Shown here piece by piece: positions 1 to 12,109 of a stretch of DNA of 64,000 nucleotides. This DNA comes from Corythucha ciliata (lineage: Eukaryota; Arthropoda; Insecta; Hemiptera; Tingidae). Location of the stretch: the NCBI GenBank assembly GCA_038030265.1, contig CM075937.1, forward strand, positions 15,376,001-15,440,000, given 5' to 3'. Position numbers and translations under genes: made by a program. The notes beneath the pieces were generated by a model that worked only from the letters and a program-made list of their open reading frames with translations, was not told the origin of the DNA and made no database searches. How positions within the stretch are numbered: the stretch's first letter is position 1; each line of letters starts with the position of its first letter.

Positions 1-484
1 GCTTCCGCCCTTATCTTTTGACCTCTTTGGCACGTTTTCTAGTGGTAAATTGTTGTGGAAGGCGCCCAAAGGTTTCATAAACCACGGCTAGTTCAAATGG
101 AAACACTTAGAAAACATAAACGTTCAGCCTAAAAAACGTCCCTGGGCAATTTCTGGTAAAAACGACCAAAAATTTTACAAACATTGACAAAATTGCGTAT
201 TTTGACGAGCGGTTGAAGTGGTTTTCGCTGTGATACCAGGTTCCAAACCACAGTACACTGCAAAGGTTCAACCTTAGCAGTCGCGGATCCCAGGCCCGGA
301 TCCGAGGGTTGAGCCCTCTCCTTCACTTCAGTTGGTAAGGTTAAGACGGTGCTATTCGGGTGGGGGGGGGGGGTCGAATGGTTCACCGATTGAGTCAATT
401 AATCTTTCAAGGATGCGAATAGCCCCTTATTTGGCAATTTTTTTTCGGCGCAGCAAGTAACATCAGGCGTGCCATGAATAGCGT
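1..484. other. Non-repetitive flank, no gene seen
   Basis: No convincing coding frame is visible. The stretch has a perfect 7-bp inverted repeat, CGGATCC at 284-290 against GGATCCG at 298-304, and a run of 12 G at 362-373. Tandem B-type units begin just after position 485. Confidence 0.5.
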
Positions 485-1320
485 CATTTATTGACGACTT
501 TCGAACGCAAACAGTCAGTTTTGCCATTTGTGTGGTACAAATTGTCCGTCATACCATTTTTAGGTCGCGAATGGTCATGTTTGCCATTTCCAACGTGCAA
601 ATTGTCTGGTCATTTTTCATTTATATTTATAACAAGTGAAGTGCGATATTTTCAGGGTAAGAATCGTCAGTTTTAACTTTTTTTTTTTACAGCAGGCACT
701 GCATGTTTAGCCATTTTCCACGCACGAATGGTCCGTTTTGTCCGTATTTGGGGCTGGAATCACCTGATCAGGCATTTTAGGGCGCAAATTCGATGCTCGT
801 AAAGTCAGTTTCTTCAATTTTAGAGCGTAAATCGCCAGTCAGTTCAGCCATTTTCAAGGCGCGAATCGTCATTTTTGCCATTTTTCAGGCCATAAAAATA
901 GTCACGTCAAGCCAAAAGCAAAGAATGGCCATTTGTTGCTCGCGAATGGTCGAGTTTGCACTTTTCACAGCTGGAATCATCTGTTTAGACATTTTCTGGG
1001 GGCGAATAGTCAGTTTAGTTGTTTTTGGAACGCGAATATGGTCCATCAAGCCAGAGACGCGAATGATCAGTATTGGCCAATTTTGGCGCGCAAATGGTTG
1101 ATTTAGCCATTTTCAGAGTCAGCCTAGCTATTTTTAGGGCACTTCAAGTCTGTTTGGCTATTTCTTAGAGCTTGAATTTCTGGTTTGGCGCTAGGCGCTA
1201 ATCGTCAGTATAACCACTTTGAGGTGCGATTGCAGTCAGTTTAGCTGTTTTTATGGAAGGAATAGTCATAGTTTGGCTATTTTAAAGCAGTTAATGGCTG
1301 TCAAGCCATTTCTAGTAGAG
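485..1320 (+). repeat. 30-bp tandem array, family B, forward
   Basis: Degenerate units of about 30 bp follow each other through the block. Each reads roughly GCGAATNGTCAGTTTNGCC followed by ATTTTTAGGGC. Clear units are near 560-590, 840-870, 930-960, 1000-1030 and 1200-1230. Pairwise identity between units looks low (roughly 60-75% by eye), so this is an old array. Because 30 is a multiple of three, translation gives apparent 10-residue periodic peptides, and I do not regard those frames as genes. The same family occurs reversed at 12.8-13.8 and 41.8-42.3 kb and forward at 48.0-48.7 kb. Confidence 0.85.
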
Positions 1321-1405
1321 CGAAACACCCAATTTTTCAAGCCCTCCTATATCAGCAAGTCTGATCGGTGGCTGAATCTTTCTATTTTGGGGTTTCTCTA
1401 CACAG

Positions 1406-1554
1406 GGAAACCGAAAATTGACCGTCCGCTCGTACAAGTGACCCTGGAGCCTGTAGAATCGACTGATACCGACGACCATGACATGAAATATTCATTTCTG
1501 GACCGTTTAAGGGACAGTATTTTTCTGTTAAAAACGCTTCGGAGCGACTTATAA
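1406..1554 (+). CDS. Candidate terminal exon, product unknown
   Basis: A frame open from inside the B array continues through 230 bp of non-repetitive sequence to a TAA at 1552-1554. A pyrimidine-rich tract ending in CTACACAG at 1398-1405 gives a plausible 3' splice site, so the exon could start at 1406 (GGAAACCG). The exon-only part encodes about 49 residues with mixed acidic and hydrophobic character, including the segment DRLRDSIFLLKTLRSDL. I recognise no family. What argues for coding is the non-repetitive composition, the splice-like edge and the clean stop. What argues against it is the short length and the absence of any partner exon. It could equally be a transposon or pseudogene scrap. 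Confidence 0.22.
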
Positions 1555-1569
1555 ATCAGGTCTGCCCCA

Positions 1570-1905
1570 GACTAGAACCTTTCACCCTAAAATTTTGAGA
1601 ATGTGACAATCCCTTGTTAGATTTTGGGAGGTGCTTTTGATATGTTTATGCAAAAGTGACCTCGCGACTTTAAGGGGGGGGGGGTATGGCCACTGTAGCC
1701 CCTACCATGGATCCACCACTGCCAAGACCTTCGAGGCTTAAGTCTTGAAAACAACGTATGTTCGCTCCCTACCTTTCACCTTAAAATTTTGAGAATGTGA
1801 CAATCCCTCGTTACAGATTTTGGGAAGTGCTTTTGATTATGTTTATGCGAAAGTGAGCTCGCGACTTCATGGGAGGGGCCATGGCCTTAGTGGCCCTAGG
1901 CAGTG
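1570..1905 (+). repeat. Pair of direct repeats, 194-bp period
   Basis: A segment of about 130 bp starting CTTTCACC at 1579 recurs at 1773. The copies share ATTTTGAGAATGTGACAAT and a later GTGCTTTTGAT followed by ATGTTTATGC. The two are about 85-90% identical and differ by small indels. In copy 1 a G run at about 1674-1683 has expanded where copy 2 has only GGGAGGGG. It is flanked by a B block on the left and an A block on the right. Confidence 0.8.
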
Positions 1906-1907
1906 GT

Positions 1908-2452
1908 TTTTTCCCTATTTTACGCGTGACTTAGCGCATTCTCTCAATTTTAGCCGCGAATCAGGTTTTTTTCTTAATTTGAGTCGAGAATTACCGCTTT
2001 TAGGTACTCGATATGAGCCGCAATTAGCGGCTTTCTCTAATTTACCAGCAAATGAGCGCTTTTTGTCAACGTCAGCCATGAATTAACTTGTTTTATTCAT
2101 TTTAGCTGCGAATAAGCGCAATGCCACTATTATCAACTGAGTTAGCGGGAATCCTCAGTTTTAGCGGTGCATAAGTGCTGTTTTTTTTTTTTTTTTTTTT
2201 ATTTAATCCACAAATTGGTGAATTTTCTCGACTTTTTCCCCGAATAAGCGCTTTTTCTCTATTTTAGTATCGAATTAATTCGGAATTATAACCGAAAATC
2301 AGGTATTTTGTCACTTGTAGCCGCTATTTTCCGGCTTTACTAAATTTTAGCCGCGTGTATAAGCGGATTAGGTATCTCAAATGGATTCACGAATTAGCGT
2401 TTTTCACCAGTTCAGCCGCGAGTGAGCGGTTTTGCTCAATGTAGCAGGTAAT
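1908..2452 (-). repeat. 30-bp tandem array, family A, reverse
   Basis: The units read on the plus strand as TTTTAGCCGCGAATTAGCG followed by a T-rich stretch and CTCAA. They are the reverse complement of the main family A orientation. A T20 run near 2181-2200 interrupts one unit where its T-rich segment has expanded. Core variants such as GCGTGA and CACGAA are consistent with CpG decay. Confidence 0.85.
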
Positions 2453-2455
2453 TTG

Positions 2456-4848
2456 AGCTCAGAAACGGTAACGTTTGGGAATTCTCCCCCGGGTGTAAAG
2501 GTCTGTGGTATCCGCCTATGCTTTTGCAATTTTCATGGTTAAACGCATGAGGGGAAATCCCAGTTTTGTACAGAGACCGTCTATTTTTCAACATATAACA
2601 CCCACTTGAATCGATATTAAAGGCACTGTGATTTGGATGGGGGGGGGGGCATGAATTTGAGAATAAGAAATTCATTCTGTTATTGTTGTCGTGTCACACA
2701 GGCGAGGGCGTCAACTGATCTCAATAACCGCCTACGCGCCTGTATACCACAAACGCGCAGCAACAACAACAACAACATCATCCCAATCCACACGGCAATG
2801 ATGCGGTAATCCTCTTAACTTTTGGATGAACGAGCTCACACCAGATGTTATTAGGACTGGGGAACTCCTTCGGTGGGAATGGTTGGTGTTGGTGGGACAG
2901 AAGGGGGGGGGGAGCTGGGAGGATGTTGTCAACCCGAGTTGAGCTTAAGTGACATCTCTTGGGCAATCATTGTTATTACCTTCCTGTTTCCCAATACGTG
3001 ATCTGGCTTGTTAAAAATGTGTAACTCACTTTTTTCTTTGTTTTTTCAACTTTTCTGTATTGAATTTTGTGAGAAACTAGTTGAAAATGTGTATAAACTG
3101 TCTAATTCTATACTCGAAAAACAAAAAAGTTGAATGAAACAGTTTTTTCTTCTAAAACATTTGTGGCCTTTATCCTTCGCAGCTCTAACAATTCTATTCA
3201 TCTCTCTCTCAATGCCTGAGTTACACAATCGGAACCGAAGGAAAAACCTTACTAATACTTTTCGGAAGCCAAGGGTAACAAGACCTTTGTGCTACACCTT
3301 CCGCTAATGCTCACTGATCCGATTAAAAAATAAAGTCCTCACGGTTTTTGAGCTTCTTTGCCCTTATATTTTGAAACGCTCCAGCTAACAGCACAGTTTT
3401 TTTTTTTTTTTTCATTATTCTAGAAATCCTTCTTCTAAATACCTGGGTTATTGTCCGACAAAAAAGAACCGGAAGATCGCCCCCCCCCCCATCCCAACCA
3501 ACAAGTCATGATTTATTACAATCTCAAAATTAATTTATTGTCACGCTCACCTCTTCACAAACTCTTTCATTTAAAGACCTACTTCAAAGCATTTTCAATA
3601 TAGTTTATTCTCACAAGCCGTTTTTTTTTCTCATTCGCTCTCTCTTTCCTTTACCCTCTTCATGCCTCCTCCCCCCCCCTCACGAGAATGGGTGGCTGAA
3701 AAGCCAGGAAGAGTCAGATTGAAAAAAAAAAAATTAATAAATAAATAAAAATCACAAGAACAGCACGCATGTTTGAAGCCTAAACCCTGCCGCACCATCG
3801 TTATTGTATAAGCTCACACGCTCACAGTGGTAAGCTGCAGCATCCCATTCCTCGAGAGGATTATTGTCAGGGCGTAACGAAACAGAGCGGTTGAAGGGAA
3901 ATGGGCCATTGTGAGAGAGAAAAAAAAGACGGTGTGGGGGGAAGGGGGCGTCTGGTCTTGGGATTAATATGAAAATTATGAATAATATGAAAATTAGCGA
4001 TTTTAACAGTCACGAGGTTGATAAATTCATGAGAGATTATTGTGAGAGGCAAGAAGGGAACTTCTGGCTATCAAACTGTTCTAGAAACATTCAAGATTTG
4101 TCAAAGCATTACAGCCTTGTTAAAGGTTTCGTTATTGAATAAAGGGTGGAAGGTTTTTGCATGTGTGGGAGGGGGGGACGGTAAATGGTGGGTTCCACTG
4201 CAAGATAGTAATTGTAAGGGGCTTATATGTATTCTGTATTTTTAAACAAGTCTGTGAATAAATGAATTACCAATTGTTTTGGCACGGAAAAATCATTGAA
4301 TTTAAGCGGAACGACGAGTGTCAAGGTCCTTCGCACTCGCTCGCAGTTTGCCACCAATGATTGAAAAATGTCGGGAGCATTCCAACTCCAAAACTGTCAA
4401 CTATAGCCCAAGAAACTGAAGATTGTAGCAGAAAATCGGGTATTTTCGCCTCTTCAGAGTAGCATTGACGATTCTTGCTGTAGCTGCGATGCCTCAGAAC
4501 TCAAGTAAGACCTTGTTGATCCGGGGGACCGACGGACGTCCACGGGTCCCTCCTGTCAGAGAAGACGCCCGAAAAGCGTAAATGTGAAAAAACGAGGATT
4601 TTCAGGTTTTAGTTCATGGATTTAGGTCTACATGAAAATGATTTTCGGCATATCCAATTTGACAGCGATTTGCCCCCTTTCGACGATTTTCAGTCCACCC
4701 GACTAAAGCAGAAAATATAGTTACACGTGCTCATCTACAAATTGTGTGACAGTATTTGCGACTCGGCCCACGACAACGCTATATTATTCTGACAGATAAA
4801 ATTGGCGAGCTGTCAGAATATGCGTCATATCTGGCGTCATCTGGAGAA
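2456..4848. other. Intergenic, no gene seen
   Basis: This is non-repetitive, AT-rich DNA with scattered G or C runs (about 2640, 2905, 3481 and 3669), a CAA triplet microsatellite near 2759-2776, and oligo-A and oligo-T runs. The short frames that occur on both strands are low-complexity and have no recognisable domain. The part from 4260 to 4850 is richer in GC and holds several short inverted repeats, one of which is listed separately. Confidence 0.5.
4785..4820. other. Perfect 11-bp inverted repeat (hairpin)
   Basis: TATTCTGACAG at 4785-4795 is exactly reverse-complementary to CTGTCAGAATA at 4810-4820, with a 14-nt loop. It lies about 30 bp before the A array begins. It could be a small transposon end, a regulatory palindrome or chance. 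Confidence 0.55.
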
Positions 4849-5216
4849 AACTTCGCAACTAAAATCGAGAAAAGACTCTGATCCCCACATTCTTTAAGCG
4901 GCTAAAATTGAGAAAGCACGCCAACGTATACCGTTCTTGTGACAAGTAAGCGGCTAAAAGATTGAAAAAGCTTTATTATTCCTGATTAATTGCAAAAAAG
5001 CGCTAAGTAGCGGCTTCTCGATGAAACTTCCAATTTAAGACCAAAATATAATTAAAAAATCGCTGATTCGTGGTGAATGTACGGCTATAATTTTGAGAGA
5101 AAAAAACGCTTATTCGCTGTTACTGGGCCAAGCCCATAGCTAAAGTTGAGAAAAGACCCTCTGAAAAAAAAAAAAAAAAACGCTAATTTGGGGGGCTGGT
5201 ATGGAGATTAGTGAGT

Positions 5217-5339
5217 TTTAGCAATCTCCCGTTAAATACTCCGGAAACTTTATTTTCAAATTTCAACCAATCAGATGTTTCGTAACCAAGCAACGACTGA
5301 TTTATCGTTTGCGTTAGCGTTAGCGGGGGTGTTGCTAAA
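5217..5339. mobile_element. Probable MITE-like insertion in the A array
   Basis: The A units are interrupted by about 123 bp of unrelated sequence whose ends are inverted: TTTAGCAATCTCCCG on the left against a right end reading CGGGGGTGTTGCTAAA. The interior contains the duplicated hexamer GCGTTA. I could not identify a clear target-site duplication or assign a superfamily. Confidence 0.35.
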
Positions 5340-7205
5340 TGTCTATTATTACCCAATTCACACATAAATGTAGAAAAAAGAAAAATCACTAATTCACAGC
5401 CAAAACTGAGAAAAGTCCTGATTCGGGGATAAACGCAAGAATAAATAATGTAAAAATCGCGAATAAAATTAATAAAAACGGTAATTTTGGGCATAAAATT
5501 GAGAAAAATTGCAAATTCACAGCTGAAATAGAGATGAATTGATATTCGCGGCCAGCATTGAGAAGCTAATTCAGGGCTAGAGTTGAGAAAAATGGCATAC
5601 TCGCAGCTGAAAAGGAGAAAAATGGCTGAATTAGCAAGGACAATTTAAAAAAAGTGCAAAAATTCGGAAAACGCTAATTCACTGCTCAAATTGAGAACAA
5701 TCACTAATTAGCGGCTAAAATGGCGTATAACGCCCAATTCACACTCTAAATTGCGAAAGACCACTCATTAGTGGTTACAGTAGAGGATAATCACATAATG
5801 ACAGATACAATTGAGAAAAATCGCTAATTCGGTGATATAACCTTTAAAAAGCTCTAAAATTCGAAGCAAAAATTAAAAAAACAACTAATTCCGGGCTAAA
5901 ATGAATAAAAATGGCAAATTCCAAGCTGAAATGGGAAAATCGCTAATGCAGCAGGAAAAATTGAAAACAAAAAAAAAAAACGTTAATTATATTCGCGGCA
6001 AAAATAGATGAACACGCTCATCCATGGCCTAAATAATTATGAAACATCACTCATTAGCGCTAAAAATGAGGAAAATCACTAATATGTGGATGAAATTAAG
6101 AAAAATTGCTAATTCAATAAATTGAAAAACAGTACTACGCTGCTAAAATTGAAATAAACGCTTACTCACTACTGAAATTGAGACAAAATTCTAAATAGCG
6201 GGCGAATAAACGCAAATTTGTGGCTAAAATTATTTTTAAAAAAAGTTCAAAATAATTGCGTAAAATTGCTGATTCGCGGATTGAGAGAAATGCTAATTCG
6301 CGACTTGCACTGAAGAAAAACAAAACAAAACAAAAACAAACAAACACACACAAAAAACGTTAATTCACAGATTAGTTTGGTGTAGAAAATTCTCTAATTT
6401 GCAGCTAAAGGTAAAACAAATTGCCAAAAATGCCAAAAAAAAACGCTAATTCGTGGCCAGAACGAAGAAAAAAACAAACTAACCGCCAAAACTGAGAATA
6501 TGCGCGGAATAGTAGCTCAAAATGAGAATAATACAACAAATAAATTATAAAAAAATAAGATGATTAGCTTGTTGTGAATTTTTAATCAGCTACGAAAAAA
6601 TTGCTAATTTACGGGTAAAACTGTAATAAAATCCCTATAACGGCTAAAATTGTAATAAAATCCCTATAACGGCTAAAATTGAGGAAAACCGCTGAATAAC
6701 GAATAAAATTGAGGTAAGCGCTAATTAGCGGCCATAATTGGAAAAAACCGCAATATTCGCGGCTGAAATCGAGAAAAAATCTCTCATTAGCACCTAAAAT
6801 TAGAAAAAAAACTCTAATACACGGCCTAAATTTTGACACTCATTGGCGGCTTAAGTTAATGAAAATTACAATCGCCAATATAATTGAGATAGAACGCGAA
6901 TTTGCGAGTAAAATGGTAAAATGTGGAGAAAACGTTAATTCGCAGCTGAAATTGATAAAAGTTGATAATTAGCGGATGAAATTAGTGATGGCAAAAATTA
7001 GGAAAAAGCGGCAAATCGTGTAAAATATTGAGAAAAATTGGTAATTTTCGGGATAAAAACGCCAGTTTATGTATGTTTACGTGAAAAGAAAAGGAAAAAA
7101 ACGCTAATTCGTGCCTGTAATAAGGGAAAGCGCGAATTCAGTTGACAATGAGTACTAATTTGCGGCTTCAATTGAGAAAAATGCTAATTCACTGCTCGAA
7201 TTGGG

Positions 7206-7257
<52 letters not shown>
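7206..7257 (+). repeat. Poly(A) run of 52 nt
   Basis: An uninterrupted run of 52 A occupies the A-rich segment of one family A unit (preceded by AATTGGG and followed by CGTTAATTC). This looks like slippage expansion of the unit's own oligo-A, not a retrotransposed tail, because flanking units continue in register on both sides. Confidence 0.9.
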
Positions 7258-7258
<1 letters not shown>

Positions 7259-7959
7259 GTTAATTCTCGGATGAGCTTGGTGTATAAAATGTGCTATTTC
7301 ACCGATTAAGATGAAAAAAAAAATCGCTGATTCACGTAGGTGAAATTGAGGAAAAAGTCAATTAATCGTGTCTAAGATTAAGAAAAATCGCTGATTCGAG
7401 GAATAAAAACGCTAATTCGCTGTTAAAATTGAGAAAATTCGCTAAATCGCAGCTGAGAATGAGTGAAAGCGCTGTTTCGCGGCTCAAATTGGGAATTATT
7501 CTAATTCGCTGTTTAAATTGAAAAAAGCGTTAAATGCTCCGAAATGCTTGGTGTGAAAAATGCGGTAATTCAAGCAGGTAAAATTGATGAAAACGCCAAT
7601 TCATGGCTAAAATTTAGAAGAACGGCTGATTCGCGGGATCAAAATGCTAATCCACGGCTGAAATTGAGTAAAACGCCAATTCTTGGCTAAAATCGCTGAT
7701 TCACGGGATAAAAACACTAATTCACGACTGAAATTGAGAAAAATCGCTAATTAACGCAGGCAAATCATTGATTAAGAAAAACAGGGTTAAAATTGTGAAA
7801 AATTGCTAACTCACTGCAGCTAAAATTGAGAAAAATTCTAATTCAAGGTTTAAATTGAGCATGAGCGCTAATTCGTCAAGAGGGTGCAGAAAAAGCGCTA
7901 ATTCACGCTATAATACACAGAAAAAGCTCAAATTTAACGCTATTCGTGAAAAATATTTC

Positions 7960-8262
7960 TATTATTTGTTCAGAGACCGAGGGGCCTCGAAAAGCCAATT
8001 GGGCACGTCCGGCCAAATCAAAAATGGATTTTCGTGGGATCGGCTCATTGAAAACGAGTTTCCCGGCACAGGTTCGCCCCTCAAATGCAGTTTCATGATT
8101 ATCGCTGCTACCAAAGCTTATAATTTCACCCTGATGACCAATTCAAAAAATAAATTCACGGTGTTAGGTCATTTCAAAGAGCAATTTCACGGGTCCGACT
8201 CCTTAAAAAAAAAAAAAAAAAAAAAAAAAATATTTCGCGGGGTTGGGCCTTTTAAATAATCA
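7960..8262 (-). repeat. 30-bp tandem array, family C, reverse
   Basis: The units read on the plus strand as TTCGCGGGTTTGGCTCATTC followed by an A-rich tail, for example TTTTCGTGGGATCGGCTCATT near 8030. An A run of about 25 nt sits at 8206-8230. It abuts the A array directly on its left. The 134-codon frame running across this junction is a by-product of the 30-bp period. Confidence 0.75.
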
Positions 8263-8459
8263 ATTTAGCCAGACCGAAAAATGTGGGATGAATAGCCACA
8301 GCGACGACTGACGACATTCAGAACTGTGGCGGGCGAGCGGGCGGTATGGAAATTTTATAGTGTTTGGCAGTTTGAATAGTTAAAAAGAATGATTACATTC
8401 AATATTTACTTTACAGTATGTTTACTGCTGCTAACGCATTAAATTACGCCATTGTTTAC

Positions 8460-8521
8460 GTGAAAATAATTATGTAAAGAACCGCGGTGGCTGATACAAA
8501 TATCAGACCAAGTAACTTCAT
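8460..8521 (-). CDS. Candidate first exon with a signal-anchor peptide
   Basis: On the minus strand an ATG (plus 8519-8521) opens 20 codons translating to MKLLGLIFVSATAVLYIIIF. This is a short basic start followed by a hydrophobic stretch, as in a signal peptide or type II signal anchor. It is followed by a possible 5' splice site, AC then GTAAAC (donor GT read from plus 8459 downwards). An overlapping second frame on the same strand is open for 65 codons (8439-8636) and also looks fairly coding-like, so the correct frame is unclear. No downstream exon was found to the left before the C array. It may be a chance hydrophobic frame in AT-rich DNA. Confidence 0.2.
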
Positions 8522-11500
8522 AGTGTGCCAGGAAATATGAACTTGTCTCGAGAAATCTCGATTCTTGGCCTTCCATAAACTGTCGATTTTGAGCATATAG
8601 GGGTGGCTTAGTTCGGTCGAACACCTTCATCCCCAAATAATATTATCACGAGCGCATAGGACGCACTTTCTGGTGGCTCCCGACCCGGAGATCTCTGTTT
8701 TCACGCGATGCAGCGTATGAAAGGGATGTAACAACCGCATTCGGACAACATTACCAACTAACTTGAGGCTCTGACCATAATAATGCTACAAAATGGGGAT
8801 ATTTCGGACGGGAAAGCCCATTTACGCTCCCTTTCACCGTATTCCTAAAATCATTGAACTTAATGCTCTTGTTGAACTTTTAACGCCTAAAAGGGTGCGA
8901 ACCTCACCCCTTCGCCATCAAAATAGTGACTGCCACTTTGACTCACACCATCTTTTCATTCCTTTTTACAAAGATCTTCCCTTTTTTCGCTCTCTTTAAC
9001 GCAATAAGTAATTCAATTTTACGCCCGAGCCTTTTTCTCTCTCTCTCTCTTGTAGCCTCCACCCCCTTCCACCATTTCACTACAAAGAGCGGCATCGGAG
9101 GAACAGGGCTCACTGTTTTATCTACTTTTTAATCTCACCAAGGCGTCCTATTAGGTAAAGTACAAAGTTTTCATTCGATAGGGGGTTGGTGGTCGCGTTG
9201 CACACGTTTGGGGAAAGGCCGATGAGACGAGAAACATTCGTTTAGAAAGGAAAAAGGACCGGAAAATGGAACGGTGAAAAAAAACACAAAAAACGTTTAA
9301 GCTGAATAATAATGTTATAAATGATCACTTTCCGTACAACAATTTTTACTTCTCTTCGTTACTTTTTTTAATTTTCATTGGCAGGCAACCCTCCCCCCCC
9401 CGCCACCACCACCACCCAGAGCCACCACAATAATACAAAACGCCTCCATAACATCAACCAGAACAAATTCTCATTTTCTAATAATATGGGTGGGAAAAGG
9501 ATCGTAATTGTGAAATGGAGGTTTACAACAAAGGACGGTTGGAAGGAAAAAAAAAGAGGGGAGAGACGAATGTTTAATCTTGTGATTATGTTTTAATCCA
9601 ATATGGCGGGGTGTGGCCAAAGCAATCTACCCTTATTGCCATTAAACAAATTGAAACAAACCCCGAGCCTACACCGTGAAAGAGGGGGGGGGGGAGCAAT
9701 TTCCTTAAAAGGAACAAGTCCATGAATTATAGAACAACCTAGTGGGTTAAGGGAAAAGGTTTCTCGAAGGCTTCCACTCTTGCCAAGAGGACCGTATAAA
9801 ATTGCTAACAACATTTCAATATTGATTGCAATGTGCCGTGGAAGATACGGTCGGATGGATGTGTCAGCGAGGGGTTGAGGGAAGAAAAAGATCCGTGTTA
9901 TTACAAAGTTAATACTCCAAACTTAAAGGTGGAAAGAAAGGTGGGGGGGGGGCTGACAGTGTCAAAAGTGTCGATCGGTTTGATATTCGGTGGGCCAGTA
10001 GGGGAGGGGAGGTCCATACGCTGACAAGAATCGCAATCAGCATTTTTTTTATATATTATTTATTTTACTTTTTACCTGATGCTGCCTTTTCTCATTGAGC
10101 CTCTCCCTTTCTGATTGCCTTTACATTCACTTTTCCCACTTCATTCCCCACCCTCGCCCCATCAACCATTCTCACTAACCAAGCCATCTTTAAATCTGCT
10201 TAAATTCTATTCATTGGAGAAATGAGAAAACTTTTTGAAGTGGCGGAGTTTTCCGGTTTTTCCTCCCCTCTTCGAATTCGCAGTCCCCCACCATCATTTC
10301 AGTTGAAAAGAAATGAAATTGATTGGAATACAGGGGAAAACCAGTCAAATAGAAGCGCAAAAATATTTCGCTAACGATAATTCATTAAAAAAGTGACGCC
10401 GAAGGGTCTACAAAGCGACTTCGTTAAAAACTCTTTCGAAAGGGGTAGCAAAGTTGTACTTTTTCGACCGAGGTTAAAAAAAATACGGTAAATTATTTTT
10501 TCAATTTTACCGACGCTGTGTTTCAAAATTTACCAGATATACAACCATTCCATCCACTGAAACTCGAAGCATTTGTGCTCTAAATTTTGCCATGGGTCGT
10601 CCTTTTATTTTTAAATTGTTCTGTCTGAGGCCGACCGCCGAGGGGAAGTAAACACCCTGATGTATACATGTCTCTAAATATATTCGAAGTTCACACACTG
10701 TATACGTATACTGTACATGCGTACCATTTGTCACGACTGTCCCCCTCATCCCCCTCTCATAAACAATGTGTTCCTCTCTCTATCTCTTGTCGGCTTGTTG
10801 AGGAGACAGTATAACTGGTAATTAGCTCACTATCGATTAAATGGCCCATATAGAAATCCGACCGACGACGAGGCGGCCACAATGACACAAAAGGTGCAGG
10901 AGGGGGTAAAGTTTGAATTGGGAAAAGAGGAGGGGGGGATCGATTGATCTAATTAATATCCTCCCTCCACTATACCCCTCGGTCTTTATTCCAAATGAGA
11001 TAAGAAGCGAAAACAGGGCTCCATTACTAATTAGTAATACTGCGGGCGAGTATATCTATTCCATTAATAATGGCAGTCTTTGAAACACCGAACAACATAA
11101 CTGGGAGTGTAGAATGGTAGGGGTAGGTATAATGTGGAGTATCACACCTATACACTTTTAAGGTCAGATTCATCAAAACCTGGAACTCGAATTCGATTAA
11201 ACTGACCTTTGGTCCTTCAAACGTAATTTAAGCAGAATAAATTGACTTTTACGAAATGACCTTTCATTTTTCCTCTCAGCTCATCCTCTTGCGGGATCAG
11301 GTCAATCTTCACCAAGTGGAAATTCTTAATAAGAGAAGCCTCTCTTTAGACCGGCTTTAGGCTTGTTGTAACAAGTTGGCTTTTTAAATACAATTAGGAG
11401 ATTGAGTTCACAGCAAATTGAAATAACATCGAGACTAGGACCGGAAACATGGTGTTCACAGTGAAAAAATCAGTAATTCAGCACCAGAAAACGACTACAC

Positions 11501-11946
11501 GACTCGTTAGCTGGTGATCTATGAAAATTACGACTATCTTGCACCACAGTTGCCTACTAACTTGATGACAAACTTCTACCTCAGTGTGAAAATTGACTTA
11601 TGAGTCGTGAAATCTGTAGTTTTAGCTCCACTCTTGGATTGGTCGGGTAAACAACTTGTGTTTATTCAGAAATACCGATATTTGGATATCGATAACTGAC
11701 AATTTAGTCACAAACTGCTAACACAAAGAATGCATGCTCCAACCCACCACTGTTCTGACCTACTACAAGCCATAATTTGGATGGATTTCCAACGCAAATA
11801 ACTACAGACACAAGCCAAGCTTTAGAGAAGGAGAGGGGGGCACCCAGAACGCTAGGCTGAGGCTAAATCTCGCCCCGCAACCGGTGGTATCAAATTCGTT
11901 TTATTTCATACATTCATGAAATTCTTTATAAAAGGCTTGTGGACTA

Positions 11947-12052
11947 CCGAGCAGGGCCGTCACAGTCCTGCGTCACCAAACAAACTTTGGACGACCGGTT
12001 AGCACCCGGTGCTGACGCCGACATTAAGTCGGACGTATGGTGTGCTGCTCGG
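11947..12052 (+). ncRNA. Candidate cloverleaf-like structured element
   Basis: An 8-bp closing stem (CCGAGCAG 11947-11954 with CTGCTCGG 12045-12052) encloses three consecutive hairpins. The first is CCAAA/TTTGG with a CAAAC loop (11976-11990), extended by CGT/ACG across a 2-nt bulge. The second is AGCAC/GTGCT with a 3-nt loop (12001-12013). The third is CCGAC/GTCGG with an ATTAA loop (12018-12032). The segment is clearly richer in GC than its surroundings. It does not match tRNA (no A or B box) and I recognise no Rfam-type motif. It may be a structured RNA or a fold-back transposon remnant. The strand is arbitrary. Confidence 0.35.
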
Positions 12053-12109
12053 CAGGAGAGTAATAGCAGTCCCAATCACTGTTAGATAATTGTTATTATC
12101 CACAGAACT

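Larger units (their letters stand above)
4850..7955 (+). repeat. 30-bp tandem array, family A, forward (3.1 kb)
   Basis: This is the longest array in the window. The consensus unit is TTCGCGGCTAAAATTGAG followed by an A-rich stretch and CGCTAA, 30 bp in all. Units are recognisable almost continuously, for example at 7380-7500, 6620-6700 and 5690-5760. The core is often TTCGTG, TTCACG or TTTGCG, which are the changes expected from CpG deamination. A short local duplication is seen at 6620-6680, where the block ATCCCTATAACGGCTAAAAT recurs at an interval of 30 bp. A probable small transposon (5217-5339) and a 52-nt A run (7206-7257) lie inside. Confidence 0.92.
8263..12105. other. Mostly unique intergenic DNA
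   Basis: No gene is identified, apart from one candidate exon near 8.5 kb and one structured element near 12.0 kb, both listed separately. The interval contains C/T-rich stretches, a CCA-rich tract with a C run at about 9393-9410, G runs near 9684 and 9941, and many TAATTA-like AT motifs. Short frames are abundant but have biased, low-complexity translations. Confidence 0.45.

Noticed and set aside
7206..7257. Poly(A) tail of a retrotransposed copy
   Set aside because: Family A units continue in register on both sides and no inserted body precedes the run.
4850..7955. Regular 30-bp repetition suggesting a CRISPR array
   Set aside because: There are no constant repeats separated by unique spacers. 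All positions of the unit recur with drift, and the window is eukaryotic with a spliced gene.
7855..8259. 134-codon plus-strand frame
   Set aside because: It spans the A/C array junction and its translation follows the 30-bp period. It includes a lysine run from the A25 tract.
11960..12052. Hammerhead ribozyme
   Set aside because: CTGACGC and GGACG segments flank a hairpin as in a hammerhead, but the required CUGANGA and GAAA core bases are not present.
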